Shown one piece after another: positions 17,515 to 25,671 of a stretch of DNA of 64,000 bases. The notes below the pieces were generated by a model. That model did no database searches and was not told the origin of the DNA. It saw only the letters and a program-made list of their open reading frames with translations. A program made the translations under genes and the position numbers. The DNA is taken from NCBI GenBank assembly GCA_947502815.1, contig CANNBH010000001.1, positions 558,001 to 622,000 on the forward strand. Direction: 5' to 3'. Numbering within the stretch: the first letter of the stretch is position 1; every line of letters starts with the position of its first letter. The stretch comes from an uncultured Erythrobacter sp. Lineage in GTDB: Bacteria > Pseudomonadota > Alphaproteobacteria > Sphingomonadales > Sphingomonadaceae.

Positions 17515-18705
17515 TCAGCCTTGGGCTGGTCCAGCCTGTTCATCTTCTAGCCCGCGTTCAAACACATCGCTTTTGAACAAGGGCTCTCCGAAGACAAAAC
17601 CCACGACATTGGGCCTGCCGATATGGTCGAACAGCGCGGTCAGGGTTAGCAAGATTGGCACAGAGAGCAGCGCACCGGGCACGCCCCAAATCCAAGTGAA
17701 ATAGGATAGGGCGATCAGGATCATGACCGGGCTCATCGTAAAGCGTGCACCCAAAATGGACGGGGTCACAACATTCGCCTCAACCGTGTGCAGAGCGATG
17801 TAGGCTGCTGCCGGGATCAGGCCGAGCCACAAGGTGTCAGCGGTTCCAATCCCGAACAGGGCCAGCAACACCGTCATCGCCAGCGGTCCGATATAAGGTA
17901 TGAAGTTGAGCGTAGCGGCCAAACCGCCCCACATGATCGGCGCATCAACGCCCAGTGCCCACGCACCGAGTGCGACAATCAGTCCAATGCCGGCGTTAAT
18001 CAGCCCCACTGTAATGATGTAAGCGGCCACGCGGTCTTGCACTTCGCGCATGACACGGGCGGCCTTCACACTGGAACCAAAGCTCGCCCGGTCGAACAGC
18101 AAATGTCGGCGCAGCCGAACCCGCGCCTCAATCATAAAAAACGCCATCAGAAACATGATGAGCACTTCGAGAACAACGCTCGGTGTGGCGAAGGCTATCT
18201 CTTCAAGTATGCTGGGCGTGGCGAGCACAACTTCGCGTGCGCCGGTGTCGCCCATTATCTTCGCTATCTCCTCATTCGCAATGGCCAGCCATGCGAATTC
18301 ATCGCGCAGATCAGCAAAGCGGTCAGCGACACGCTCGGTAATGGCTGGCAACGTATCAAATAGCGCCAGGGCAGGCTGAATGATCAAAGCGAGCGAGAGC
18401 AATAAAATGCCTAAGAAGACTGTCAGCGCCCCCAGCGACGCGAGGACATTGGGTAAACCAAATCTGGCGAGCCTGTCCGCAAGAGGGGACAGCAAAATGG
18501 TCAACAATAGCGCTGTGACCAGCGGCAAAAAGACCACTGATCCAATCGACAAAACAAAGGGCAAAGCGAGAAACAGCCCCAAGCCAATAAGCAGCACAAG
18601 CGCGGACATCAGCCGCAATTCTTGCTCTGCCAGAACCAATCGCCGCCGATTTTGGCTGTTCGCGCTGTCGCTGGGCGTCTGATTGAGTGGCGGTTGCCGG
18701 TTCAT
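17515..18705 (-). CDS. AI-2E family transporter (PerM-like)
   Basis: 396 residues from the ATG at 18705. About eight membrane segments in the AI-2E exporter pattern: a hydrophobic hairpin at 35-85, a soluble stretch with A-D-R-F-A-D-L-R-D-E-F, then a C-terminal membrane cluster with I-G-L-I-V-A-L-G-A and N-F-I-P-Y-I-G-P, the family signature. Members include TqsA and sodium/proton antiporters, so the substrate should not be assumed to be AI-2. Convergent with the symporter, 14 bases apart. Confidence 0.85.
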   Translation of the reverse strand: MNRQPPLNQTPSDSANSQNRRRLVLAEQELRLMSALVLLIGLGLFLALPFVLSIGSVVFLPLVTALLLTILLSPLADRLARFGLPNVLASLGALTVFLGILLLSLALIIQPALALFDTLPAITERVADRFADLRDEFAWLAIANEEIAKIMGDTGAREVVLATPSILEEIAFATPSVVLEVLIMFLMAFFMIEARVRLRRHLLFDRASFGSSVKAARVMREVQDRVAAYIITVGLINAGIGLIVALGAWALGVDAPIMWGGLAATLNFIPYIGPLAMTVLLALFGIGTADTLWLGLIPAAAYIALHTVEANVVTPSILGARFTMSPVMILIALSYFTWIWGVPGALLSVPILLTLTALFDHIGRPNVVGFVFGEPLFKSDVFERGLEDEQAGPAQG

Positions 18706-18842
18706 AGGAGACTTTTCATGGGTTCGGTGCTGGTTGGCTTTGCAGCCTGCGATGATGATGCCTTTAGCCAGTGTATTTGATGAACGCAGTATTGCAGCGC
18801 AAAGCCTATTCGCCAAGCAGGCACGGGTTTACCGGCCAAAAA

Positions 18843-19466
18843 TTACCCTTTTGCAGCGGCAATTCCGCGGCCCGCGGCAACCTCATCAAGTTCTTTAAGG
18901 ATGGCTCCATGCGCGGTATCATCTCCGATCGACCGCTGCGGAATATCGTCATCTTCCAACATTGACGTCAACGCAGCCCGCGCGCGGCCAACTCGGCTCT
19001 TAATTGTGCCGATTGCACAACCGCAAATTTCCGCAGCCTCCTCGTAAGAGAACCCGCCCGCGCCTACCAACAGCAGCGCCTCACGCCGTTCGGGAGGCAA
19101 GGTTAGCAAAGCGCGGTGCATGTCGGACAGATGGAGCGGTTCTTCTTGTCCGGCAGGAGCCGTCAGAATGCGTTCTGCAACCCCCTCATCATACTCGCCG
19201 CGAAACCGGTTGCGCCGCATGTCGGTGAGATAGGCGTTGCGCAGAATGACAAATGTCCATGCGCGCATGGACGTGCCAGGCTCAAAACGGTCTTGGGCGG
19301 TCCAGGCTTTCAGCATGGTTTCCTGCACCAGATCATCGGCCATATCGGGCCGCCCGCAAAGCCCGCGCGCAAAGGCGCGAAGATGCGGGACAACTTCGGT
19401 GAGCTCTCGTTTGAAATCGGCTTTTTGGGCGGGAGTGCGTGTGGGGTGTTTTTGAGGCTCGGCCAC
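18843..19466 (-). CDS. ecfG: EcfG-type ECF sigma factor of the general stress response
   Basis: 207 residues. Region 2 (about 25-90) contains R-P-D-M-A-D-D-L-V-Q-E-T-M-L-K-A-W; region 4 (about 120-175) contains L-P-P-E-R-R-E-A-L-L-L-V and S-Y-E-E-A-A-E-I-C-G-C-A-I-G-T-I-K-S-R-V. Identity as EcfG and not another ECF group follows from its neighbours: nepR directly upstream, a sensor kinase divergently, and phyR close by. In Alphaproteobacteria EcfG is held by NepR and released when phosphorylated PhyR takes NepR away. It starts at a GTG overlapping the last base of the nepR stop. A matching EcfG promoter lies upstream of nepR, implying positive autoregulation. Confidence 0.92.
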   Translation of the reverse strand: MAEPQKHPTRTPAQKADFKRELTEVVPHLRAFARGLCGRPDMADDLVQETMLKAWTAQDRFEPGTSMRAWTFVILRNAYLTDMRRNRFRGEYDEGVAERILTAPAGQEEPLHLSDMHRALLTLPPERREALLLVGAGGFSYEEAAEICGCAIGTIKSRVGRARAALTSMLEDDDIPQRSIGDDTAHGAILKELDEVAAGRGIAAAKG

Positions 19467-19672
19467 TATGCGCCTCTTCCGTTATCACGGGGGGCGCCCA
19501 CGCTGCGGCGTTCATCCAGCCCATCATCCAATTGCGCCAACAGGTCTTTGAACGCATCTGGCAAAGGTTCATCCACGACATCATCATACAGCTGTTTCAA
19601 GCCATCGGCCCAAGCAGGTGCATTTTCGCCGCCGGCGAATTCGGCGTCGCTTGTCTGCTTTTTGGAGGCCAT
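19466..19672 (-). CDS. nepR: NepR anti-sigma factor
   Basis: 68 residues from the ATG at 19672; in-frame ATGs at 19690 and 19708 are possible. The L-K-Q-L-Y-D-D-V-V-D-E-P-L-P-D-A-F core (about 26-42) is the NepR signature, which forms the two helices that clamp EcfG or PhyR. The N- and C-terminal ends are disordered-looking, as usual. It is co-transcribed with ecfG (1-base overlap). The small size is normal for the family. Confidence 0.9.
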   Translation of the reverse strand: MASKKQTSDAEFAGGENAPAWADGLKQLYDDVVDEPLPDAFKDLLAQLDDGLDERRSVGAPRDNGRGA

Positions 19673-19798
19673 ATTTCGATCCGTTCCCATCAATTCTCGC
19701 ACCCGCATAGGCGCTCAAAATGCCGTGTTCAATTATGCCATTGCATTAAAGCGGCGGTCCCAAAATTTCTATTCCGGTTGGCGCAAGGGCACTGATTG

Positions 19799-19823
19799 GG
19801 AACGATGCGTCACGTCTTTTGTT
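19799..19823 (+). promoter_or_regulatory. Overlapping EcfG-type promoter of the sensor kinase gene
   Basis: Read rightward: GGAAC, then GTT after 17 bases (TGTT after 16, one mismatch to CGTT). It overlaps almost base for base with the leftward promoter, so the two form a near-palindrome. The kinase start codon lies about 26 bases downstream at 19849. That rules out the earlier in-frame ATG at 19819 for transcripts from this promoter. Confidence 0.62.
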
Positions 19824-19825
19824 CC
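19801..19825 (-). promoter_or_regulatory. EcfG-type promoter of nepR-ecfG
   Basis: Read leftward the sequence is GGAAC, 16 bases, CGTT. This is the consensus I know for the alphaproteobacterial general stress sigma factor (GGAAC-N16/17-CGTT). It lies about 130 bases upstream of the nepR start and points at it, so nepR-ecfG should be self-induced. Confidence 0.8.
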
Positions 19826-19848
19826 GTGAGGGTAGTTGCGTTTCCTGC

Positions 19849-21603
19849 ATGATGCAGGAATTGGGAGAGAATAGAATTACCCGTGTAAGCGAAACAACCG
19901 GCGAAAAAGCGGTGCCTAGCGCCGCGTTAAGGCACGCGGCTCGTGCCCGCGCATGGCTTGTCGCTTACCCGCGCGCGATCCCACTTGCTCTGTTCTTTCT
20001 TATCGCGTCGATCACCCTGATCAGCGCCTATACGATTGAAACGAATGCGCAAAATCGCAAACGCGCCGAAGTGCGCGACTATGCGCAGTCCATTGCTTCG
20101 GCTCTAGACCGGCGGGGGAACAGTTTCTCATCCTATTTGCGCGCAGGCGCCGCGCTGTTTTCAGCCACTGATGAGGTGAGCCCACAAACGTTTCGCCAAT
20201 TCGTTGCTGAATTGCGCTTGGACCAGAGTTATCGCGGGGCAGAGGGTATTGGCTGGATCAGCGCGGTTGATCGCGAAGACGTTGAGCCATTTCTGGCGCG
20301 GACGAGGATCAGCCAGCCCAATTTCCCCGGCCTTCAACAACCGGTTTCGCATGACCGCGAAGTGTTGGCGTTGGTGACATATTTTTCACCGGATACCAGC
20401 CGCAATCGCCGAGCATTGGGGTTCGACATGTATTCTGAACCTGCGCGTGCGGCGGCAATGGACGAAGCCAAACGAACTGTCATGCCATATGCTTCGGGCA
20501 AGATTGTGCTGGGGCAAGAAGGCGCAGGCGAGACGCCGGGCTTTGTGATTTTCATGCCGGTTTACGAACCTGTTCCCGGGTCCCTATCACAGGCGCGTCA
20601 ATTGGCTGGATATGTGTTCAGTTCATTCGATGCGGCGAAGTTTTTGGATGCCGCAATCGAGCGCGCACCGCCCACCGAGTTGGGCGTGCGTTTGTATGAT
20701 GGAGTGGGCGAAACGTCGAACTTGCTGGTGTCCCGTTCGTTGGGGTCGGAGGGGATAGATCGGTTGGAACAGCCGGTCACCATCGCCAATCGGGATCTGC
20801 TGCTGGTGATCGATTCAGCCGGAGCGAAGCGGCTGAGCGCGCTTTCGATGCTTACCCTTATTGCCGGTCTGGCGTTGGCCAGCCTGCTCATGTTGATCCT
20901 GCGCATGCTCGTCAAACAGACGATCGAGGATCAGGCGCGCTTGGCCTTTTTTGAAGAGCAGCATTCGATCCGCAATTCCTTAAGCCGTGAGTTGAATCAC
21001 AGAGTTAAAAATGCGCTGGCCAATGTCTTGTCGATTCTATCGCTGACGCGCCGCAGGTCGAGCGACCTCGATAGCTTTGCTGACAGCCTAGAGGGGCGGA
21101 TCAGAGCGCTATCTGCGACACACGACCTTCTAACCGTGACCGATTGGGGGACAACACCGATTGAAGCCGTAATTGAGGCTGAGATGCGCCATTTCGTTGA
21201 GGCCGATGGGAGAAGTTTGAATACCGAAGGGCCGCCTGTCCAACTCGCACCAAACGACGCATTGTCATTTGGGCTGGCCATTCATGAGCTGGCGACCAAT
21301 GCCGCCAAATTTGGGGCATTGAGCGTACCGGACGGAAGCATCAATCTGCGTTGGCATCTTGAAGGAAACAATCTGGCGATTGTGGAATGGACCGAAACCG
21401 GCGGGCCGGCTGTCTCCGAAACACGCGAACGGGGCTTTGGCACCGAGTTGATTGAGAAAATTGTCGCTCATGAGCTCAAACATCGGGTCGAACTGGACTT
21501 CCTGCCCGAAGGCGTCCGATGTGTGATGGGTGTCCCGGTGCGTCAGCGCAGCGAGTTTCAGATTAGAGAAACGCATGAAGGGTTGGATCAAGCGGCCCCA
21601 TAG
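19849..21603 (+). CDS. CHASE-domain HWE/HisKA_2 sensor histidine kinase (probable PhyR kinase)
   Basis: 584 residues from the ATG at 19849 (19852 is equally possible). First membrane segment at about 40-60, then a periplasmic CHASE domain with R-G-N-S-F-S-S-Y-L-R-A-G-A-A-L-F and E-G-I-G-W-I, second membrane segment near 335-362. The kinase core starts with R-E-L-N-H-R-V-K-N-A-L-A-N-V (phospho-His384), typical of the HisKA_2/HWE class, followed by a C-terminal ATPase domain ending in R-G-F-G-T-E-L-I. HWE kinases feed PhyR in the general stress response, and this one faces nepR-ecfG across a shared promoter. The ligand is unknown. Confidence 0.87.
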   Translation: MMQELGENRITRVSETTGEKAVPSAALRHAARARAWLVAYPRAIPLALFFLIASITLISAYTIETNAQNRKRAEVRDYAQSIASALDRRGNSFSSYLRAGAALFSATDEVSPQTFRQFVAELRLDQSYRGAEGIGWISAVDREDVEPFLARTRISQPNFPGLQQPVSHDREVLALVTYFSPDTSRNRRALGFDMYSEPARAAAMDEAKRTVMPYASGKIVLGQEGAGETPGFVIFMPVYEPVPGSLSQARQLAGYVFSSFDAAKFLDAAIERAPPTELGVRLYDGVGETSNLLVSRSLGSEGIDRLEQPVTIANRDLLLVIDSAGAKRLSALSMLTLIAGLALASLLMLILRMLVKQTIEDQARLAFFEEQHSIRNSLSRELNHRVKNALANVLSILSLTRRRSSDLDSFADSLEGRIRALSATHDLLTVTDWGTTPIEAVIEAEMRHFVEADGRSLNTEGPPVQLAPNDALSFGLAIHELATNAAKFGALSVPDGSINLRWHLEGNNLAIVEWTETGGPAVSETRERGFGTELIEKIVAHELKHRVELDFLPEGVRCVMGVPVRQRSEFQIRETHEGLDQAAP

Positions 21604-21615
21604 CGCATGCAATCC

Positions 21616-22416
21616 CTAGTCGAGCGGCCTGCTCGATCCAAAGAACAAAGCTTGGCCGATGGCGGCTTTTACGGTCTGCTCTTGAAACGGTTTGGTCACC
21701 AGATAAGTGGGCTCTGGCCGATCGCCGGTCAGAAGACGCTCTGGATAGGCCGTAATGAAAATGACCGGCACGCTGTCGATAGCCAAAATATCATCCACCG
21801 CATCCAGGCCGGATGATCCATCGGCAAGTTGAATATCGGCAAGCACAAGGCCGGGTTTTTTATCGGCCACCACTTCCAAGGCTTGCGTGCGGGTCGCTGC
21901 GGTTCCGCAAATCTCATGACCTAAGGACGTGACAAGATCTTCAAGCTGCATGGAGATCAGCGGCTCATCTTCGATGATCAGAACCGAAGTCGCCTGCTGT
22001 TTGTCAATCTCGCGCACAGCCTCTGCTGCCAATGCCTCCACTTCAGATGGCTCTAAGTCCATCACTTGCGCCGCCTGCGCAGCGGAAAACTCTTCAAGTG
22101 TCGTGAGGAGCAAGGCCTGCCTGTTCATTGGAGTGATCGCGCCGAGACGGTTTTGCGCGCCCAATTCATGCTCGCCGCCTTCCACCACCGCATCTTCCTT
22201 GGCGATGTCGATAAAGGCGCTGGACCAAACTGCATTAAACGCCCGGTAAAGTGGGATGCGCCCGCCGTTCAAGGAACTCTTCAGCTCTTCATCTGCCAAC
22301 GCGGCTTCGAGCGTGGCGCGAACAAACCTATCACCGGTTGACTGAGAACCCGTCAGCGCCCGCGCATAACGGCGCAGGAAGGGCAGGTGTTCCGCAACTT
22401 GTTGACCCAGTGACAT
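21616..22416 (-). CDS. phyR: PhyR anti-anti-sigma response regulator
   Basis: 266 residues from the ATG at 22416, chosen for its AGGAGAG ribosome site 5 bases upstream; a further in-frame start lies at 22464. Residues 1-135 form the sigma-like domain (EcfG mimic) and 143-262 a receiver with D150, phospho-acceptor D194 in V-L-A-D-I-Q-L, and K242 in T-K-P-F. The F-I-T-A-Y-P-E stretch corresponds to the receiver variant typical of PhyR partners. When phosphorylated, PhyR binds NepR and frees EcfG. I see no EcfG promoter directly in front of it. Convergent with the kinase gene. Confidence 0.94.
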   Translation of the reverse strand: MSLGQQVAEHLPFLRRYARALTGSQSTGDRFVRATLEAALADEELKSSLNGGRIPLYRAFNAVWSSAFIDIAKEDAVVEGGEHELGAQNRLGAITPMNRQALLLTTLEEFSAAQAAQVMDLEPSEVEALAAEAVREIDKQQATSVLIIEDEPLISMQLEDLVTSLGHEICGTAATRTQALEVVADKKPGLVLADIQLADGSSGLDAVDDILAIDSVPVIFITAYPERLLTGDRPEPTYLVTKPFQEQTVKAAIGQALFFGSSRPLD

Positions 22417-22584
22417 GCTTCTCTCCTGTTCAACGCTAGGCAAATTGGTCTGCATCAAGACCATAATGGCATACTCATGGAGCGTCGCCCCAAAGCAGGG
22501 CCTTTCTCGCGCTGATTATCTATATGGGTGCCGTGTTGTGAATGATCCAGATCAGCAGAATTTTTAAGGAATTTTTTGAGGCCG

Positions 22585-22609
22585 GGAACGCCTTTTTCAG
22601 CTGTGCATT
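22585..22609 (+). promoter_or_regulatory. EcfG-like promoter in front of the candidate sRNA
   Basis: GGAAC at 22585-22589, 16 bases, then CATT at 22606-22609, one mismatch from the EcfG consensus CGTT. It points rightward into a stretch with no ORF that ends in a strong hairpin. Expected transcription start is near 22615. Confidence 0.5.
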
Positions 22610-22614
22610 GTTTC

Positions 22615-22706
22615 TATATCACCGCCCATTCCCCCCTCCCGTCCAAGAGGCTGGTGATACGATCCTGAAAGGCCTTCGCTCTTCTAGAGTGGGGGCCTTT
22701 CTACTT
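22615..22706 (+). ncRNA. Candidate small RNA with C-rich (anti-Shine-Dalgarno) loop
   Basis: About 90 nt with no ORF. The 5' hairpin is TATCACC (22617-22623) paired with GGTGATA (22653-22659); its 29-base loop exposes a run of C bases with one T (22630-22640) able to pair with Shine-Dalgarno sequences. The 3' hairpin (22667-22701) has 16 consecutive pairs and a TCT loop. Three of those pairs are G-U, which pair only if the RNA is made from the plus strand. The layout resembles alphaproteobacterial C-rich-loop sRNAs such as Caulobacter GsrN, which is made by the same sigma factor. Location between phyR and the next gene and an EcfG-like promoter suggest membership in the stress response. Not verified by homology. 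Confidence 0.6.
22667..22701 (+). terminator. Intrinsic terminator hairpin of the candidate sRNA
   Basis: GAAAGGCC pairs with GGCCTTTC, and the stem continues inward through G-U and Watson-Crick pairs to a 3-base TCT loop, followed by CTACTTTG. In the leftward direction the wobble pairs become A-C mismatches and no T-run follows, so a rightward transcript is favoured. It could still help end the leftward gene at 22723. Confidence 0.6.
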
Positions 22707-22722
22707 TGCGCGTCTGGGTGGA

Positions 22723-23880
22723 TCACAAGTCCATAGCGTAAATCGCATATTCGCGATTGGCCGAGCTTTCGATGGCTTCGGATATGGCGACCATGCCTTG
22801 ATTGTCTTCTAGCACCCAACCAACCTCAGCCCGAGTAGAGCCGTATTTGTTGGTGGCGACGTCTTTGATCGCGTCGATCATCATAAAGACAAGCTGGCTG
22901 GCCATTCGCGAATTTTGGAACTCTTTCAAGACTCCCATTAGCGGCACGCGCATGCCCGATCCCGCCGGTTTCCGCAGCCAGCGCAGCATATGAAACCAGC
23001 CGAAGGGCAACAGTTTTCCGTTTATCTGCGCAAGGACATGATTGACGTCTGGGAAGGTCAGCATAAAGGCCACCGGCCGCCCTTCAACCTCGGCGATCAT
23101 GTTCAGATCTTCGTGAATGATGGGACGCAGTTTTACGCCGGTATAGGCGATTTCTTCTTCGGTGAGGGGAACGAAGCCCCAATTGTCTGACCACGCATCG
23201 TTGAGAATGCTCAAGATTGTTGCGGCCTCAGCATCCCAATCCTTTTTCCGCACGGTTCGGATGGTGATCCGCGAATTCTTATGACCAGATTTTACGACGC
23301 GCTGGAGCAAAGGAGAAAATTCGGACGTGATGTCCAAGTCGTACGTGAACAGCGTTTTTGTTCGCTTAAAGCCGGCCCGCTCGATCCATGCTGCATAATG
23401 GTCTGGATGGTGGCCCATCATAATCATTGGCGGGTGGTCTTGGCCTTTTACCAACAAGCCGGGCTCTTCCCAAATCGACAAAGATATCGGGCCAACCACG
23501 CGGGTCATTCCCTCATTGTGCAACCAATTTTTTGCAGTTTGGATCAGCTGGACTGCGATCTCTTCGCTGTCTGCGTCGAAATATCCGAAAAATCCGGTGT
23601 CAGGTCCGAAACCTTGGTGCGCCGGCATCGTGAGCGCGACTTCATCAATATGGGCGGAAATGCGCCCAACCGGCTTGCCATTGGCATGCGCGATGAAAAG
23701 TTGGGCGCGCGCATGGCCGAAAAACGGGTTTTTCGCAGGATCGACCAATTCAAGTTGTTCGCTGCGCAATTGCGGCACCGAATGATCCAGTCTTGCGGCA
23801 AATGCGCGCCCCAAATCGACAAAGCGGGCGCGCCCTTTCTTGTCGGAGATCGCCTCAATGCTTATCTTCGCATCCGTCAC
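22723..23880 (-). CDS. GNAT-fold N-acetyltransferase-like protein
   Basis: 385 residues from a GTG at 23880; an upstream start at 23958 would add 26 Arg/His-rich residues and run towards the divergent desaturase. The N-terminal half has a GNAT-like core with G-R-I-S-A-H-I-D and G-F-F-G-Y-F-D-A-D-S, a long middle segment (W-E-E-P-G-L-L-V-K-G), and the C-terminal half has E-V-G-W-V-L-E-D-N-Q-G-M, typical of GNAT-superfamily ends. Large conserved proteins of this kind are usually annotated only as N-acetyltransferase. Substrate unknown; single gene. Confidence 0.68.
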   Translation of the reverse strand: MTDAKISIEAISDKKGRARFVDLGRAFAARLDHSVPQLRSEQLELVDPAKNPFFGHARAQLFIAHANGKPVGRISAHIDEVALTMPAHQGFGPDTGFFGYFDADSEEIAVQLIQTAKNWLHNEGMTRVVGPISLSIWEEPGLLVKGQDHPPMIMMGHHPDHYAAWIERAGFKRTKTLFTYDLDITSEFSPLLQRVVKSGHKNSRITIRTVRKKDWDAEAATILSILNDAWSDNWGFVPLTEEEIAYTGVKLRPIIHEDLNMIAEVEGRPVAFMLTFPDVNHVLAQINGKLLPFGWFHMLRWLRKPAGSGMRVPLMGVLKEFQNSRMASQLVFMMIDAIKDVATNKYGSTRAEVGWVLEDNQGMVAISEAIESSANREYAIYAMDL

Positions 23881-24002
23881 AGGGTTTGCCCTCGTATTGT
23901 AATCATCCCGCTTGCTTCTGTGTCGTGCCCAATCGCCATGCGCAAGCCAATCGATCACTCTTTCCTAGAATGCCTGTTTGCTCAGTTTGGCCAGAATGCG
24001 GT

Positions 24003-25139
24003 ATGAGCACGTTGGCAAAACCCGCGAACCAAGCGAAAACGATACAAAATATGCACCAACCGATAAACCCTAATGCAACCGGCAACAGCAATCCGCCGCG
24101 GGCCGTGCGCGCCGATTTTGTTGACGCAGATGACAAAGATCTGCTGCGCGCTGCACGTGATCTGACAAAGGATTTGGGCAATGCCCGTGCGCGCATTTAT
24201 TGGACCGATATGCTGGTTTCGACGGCGATTGGTTATGGCGGGATCGCGGTTGCGATCTTGGCGACAAACGCCGTGGTTGCAATTGCAGCGGGCTTGGCGG
24301 CGTCGCTTGCGCTGTATCGTTCCTTGATGTTCATACATGAACTGACACACATTCACCGTGACGCATTGCCGGGGTTTCGCACCGGCTGGAATCTGCTTGT
24401 TGGTATCCCGATGCTCACCCCCAGCTTCATGTATGAAGGGGTGCATGTGATTCATCACAAGCGGACGCAATATGGCACGATCGAGGATCCTGAATATCTC
24501 CCACTTGCTTTGATGAAGCCTTGGAGCTTGCCTCTCTTTGTCATCGTGGCTCTGCTTGCGCCGATTGCCTTGATTGTGCGGAACGCTGTTTTGGTTCCGC
24601 TGGGCGCGGTTATCCCGGCAATCCGCACGTTCACGTGGGAACGGTTGTCTTCGCTCTCTATCAATCCCGATTTCCGGCGCAAACCAGCCACAGGCGATTT
24701 GGCCAAGAGGGTGCTTTGGCAAGAAACCGGCGCGTCAATCTGGGCGATAGTCCTGATTGGCAGCACCTTTGCGATTGGCTGGCGTCCATTGCTGATCGCA
24801 CTCGTGATTGTTTCGCTGACCGCTCTGCTCAATCAACTGCGCACTTTGGTCGCGCATTTGTGGGAAAATGACGGTGATCCCATGACCGTGACCGCGCAAT
24901 TCCTCGATAGTGTGAATGTGCCGCCGCCAGGCCTGGCTGCCGAGATTTGGGCGCCCGTTGGCCTGCGTTATCACGCTTTGCATCATTTGATGCCGTCCAT
25001 GCCCTATCACGATCTGCCAGAGGCCCATCGCCGTTTGGCGCGGGAGCTTGGCAGCGGCTCAACATATGAAGGGGCCAACCATCCCGGCATGGTGACATTG
25101 GTCGGGCGGATTGCCCGCAGCACGATGGTGCGCCGCTAA
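24003..25139 (+). CDS. Membrane fatty acid desaturase (acyl-lipid type)
   Basis: 378 residues from the ATG at 24003. Three histidine boxes fit the acyl-lipid desaturase family: H-E-L-T-H, H-V-I-H-H and H-A-L-H-H, the last near residue 328. Membrane helices precede and separate the boxes (about 75-110, 180-215, 262-290). It should use a di-iron centre to desaturate membrane lipid chains, or a related lipid or carotenoid substrate. The window holds two unrelated desaturases; this one has the longer spacing typical of the delta-12/omega-type group. Divergent from the GNAT-like gene. Confidence 0.82.
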   Translation: MSTLAKPANQAKTIQNMHQPINPNATGNSNPPRAVRADFVDADDKDLLRAARDLTKDLGNARARIYWTDMLVSTAIGYGGIAVAILATNAVVAIAAGLAASLALYRSLMFIHELTHIHRDALPGFRTGWNLLVGIPMLTPSFMYEGVHVIHHKRTQYGTIEDPEYLPLALMKPWSLPLFVIVALLAPIALIVRNAVLVPLGAVIPAIRTFTWERLSSLSINPDFRRKPATGDLAKRVLWQETGASIWAIVLIGSTFAIGWRPLLIALVIVSLTALLNQLRTLVAHLWENDGDPMTVTAQFLDSVNVPPPGLAAEIWAPVGLRYHALHHLMPSMPYHDLPEAHRRLARELGSGSTYEGANHPGMVTLVGRIARSTMVRR

Positions 25140-25146
25140 CGCCGCT

Positions 25147-25671
25147 TTAGCTGAGAAATTGGATCATCGCGCAGCGCCGATCAGGGGGTAGGCCGTTATC
25201 CGCGTCTGCGGCCAATTCACTCGCCAATCGAGGGTGGGAATCGAGGTCTGTGACCTCTTCAAACCCCAGTCGCGCATAGAATGGTGCGTTCCATGCGACA
25301 TCGCGAAATGTTGTAAGTGTGAGCGCACGAAAGGCGGAATTGCGCGCATCAATCATACATGCTCGCAGCAGCCCTGATCCGACGCCGCTGCGTTGTGCTG
25401 CGGGATGGACGTCCATCTCCCAAATGTGCAATTCACGCCCAAACGGTTCGGTCACGAGAAAGCCGACCATTTCCTCGTCGCGGTGACTGACAAGGCAGTG
25501 CCCTTTTCGAATGTAGCGTTGCAGCCGATCAATCGGAATAGGTGCATGCCCGGCAAGGTCCGATAGACCGCTTACGTCTGCGAACAACTGGCCGGCCGCC
25601 TGTTCGATTGCAGGCATTTTTTCAGCATCATCAGCGCGGGCAAGGCGCAGTGACCAATTTTCTTTGTTCAT
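25147..25671 (-). CDS. GNAT family N-acetyltransferase
   Basis: 174 residues, single GNAT domain. The acetyl-CoA loop is Q-R-S-G-V-G-S-G-L-L (about 92-101, the R/Q-x-x-G-x-G/A motif), preceded by the strand H-I-W-E-M-D-V-H-P and followed by N-A-P-F-Y-A-R-L-G-F. It overlaps lptG by 4 bp and is the last gene of the lptF-lptG transcript. Substrate unknown. Confidence 0.85.
   Translation of the reverse strand: MNKENWSLRLARADDAEKMPAIEQAAGQLFADVSGLSDLAGHAPIPIDRLQRYIRKGHCLVSHRDEEMVGFLVTEPFGRELHIWEMDVHPAAQRSGVGSGLLRACMIDARNSAFRALTLTTFRDVAWNAPFYARLGFEEVTDLDSHPRLASELAADADNGLPPDRRCAMIQFLS

Noticed and set aside
23281..24006. 241-codon rightward open frame
   Set aside because: Antisense to the GNAT-like gene; no recognisable motif and low-complexity composition.
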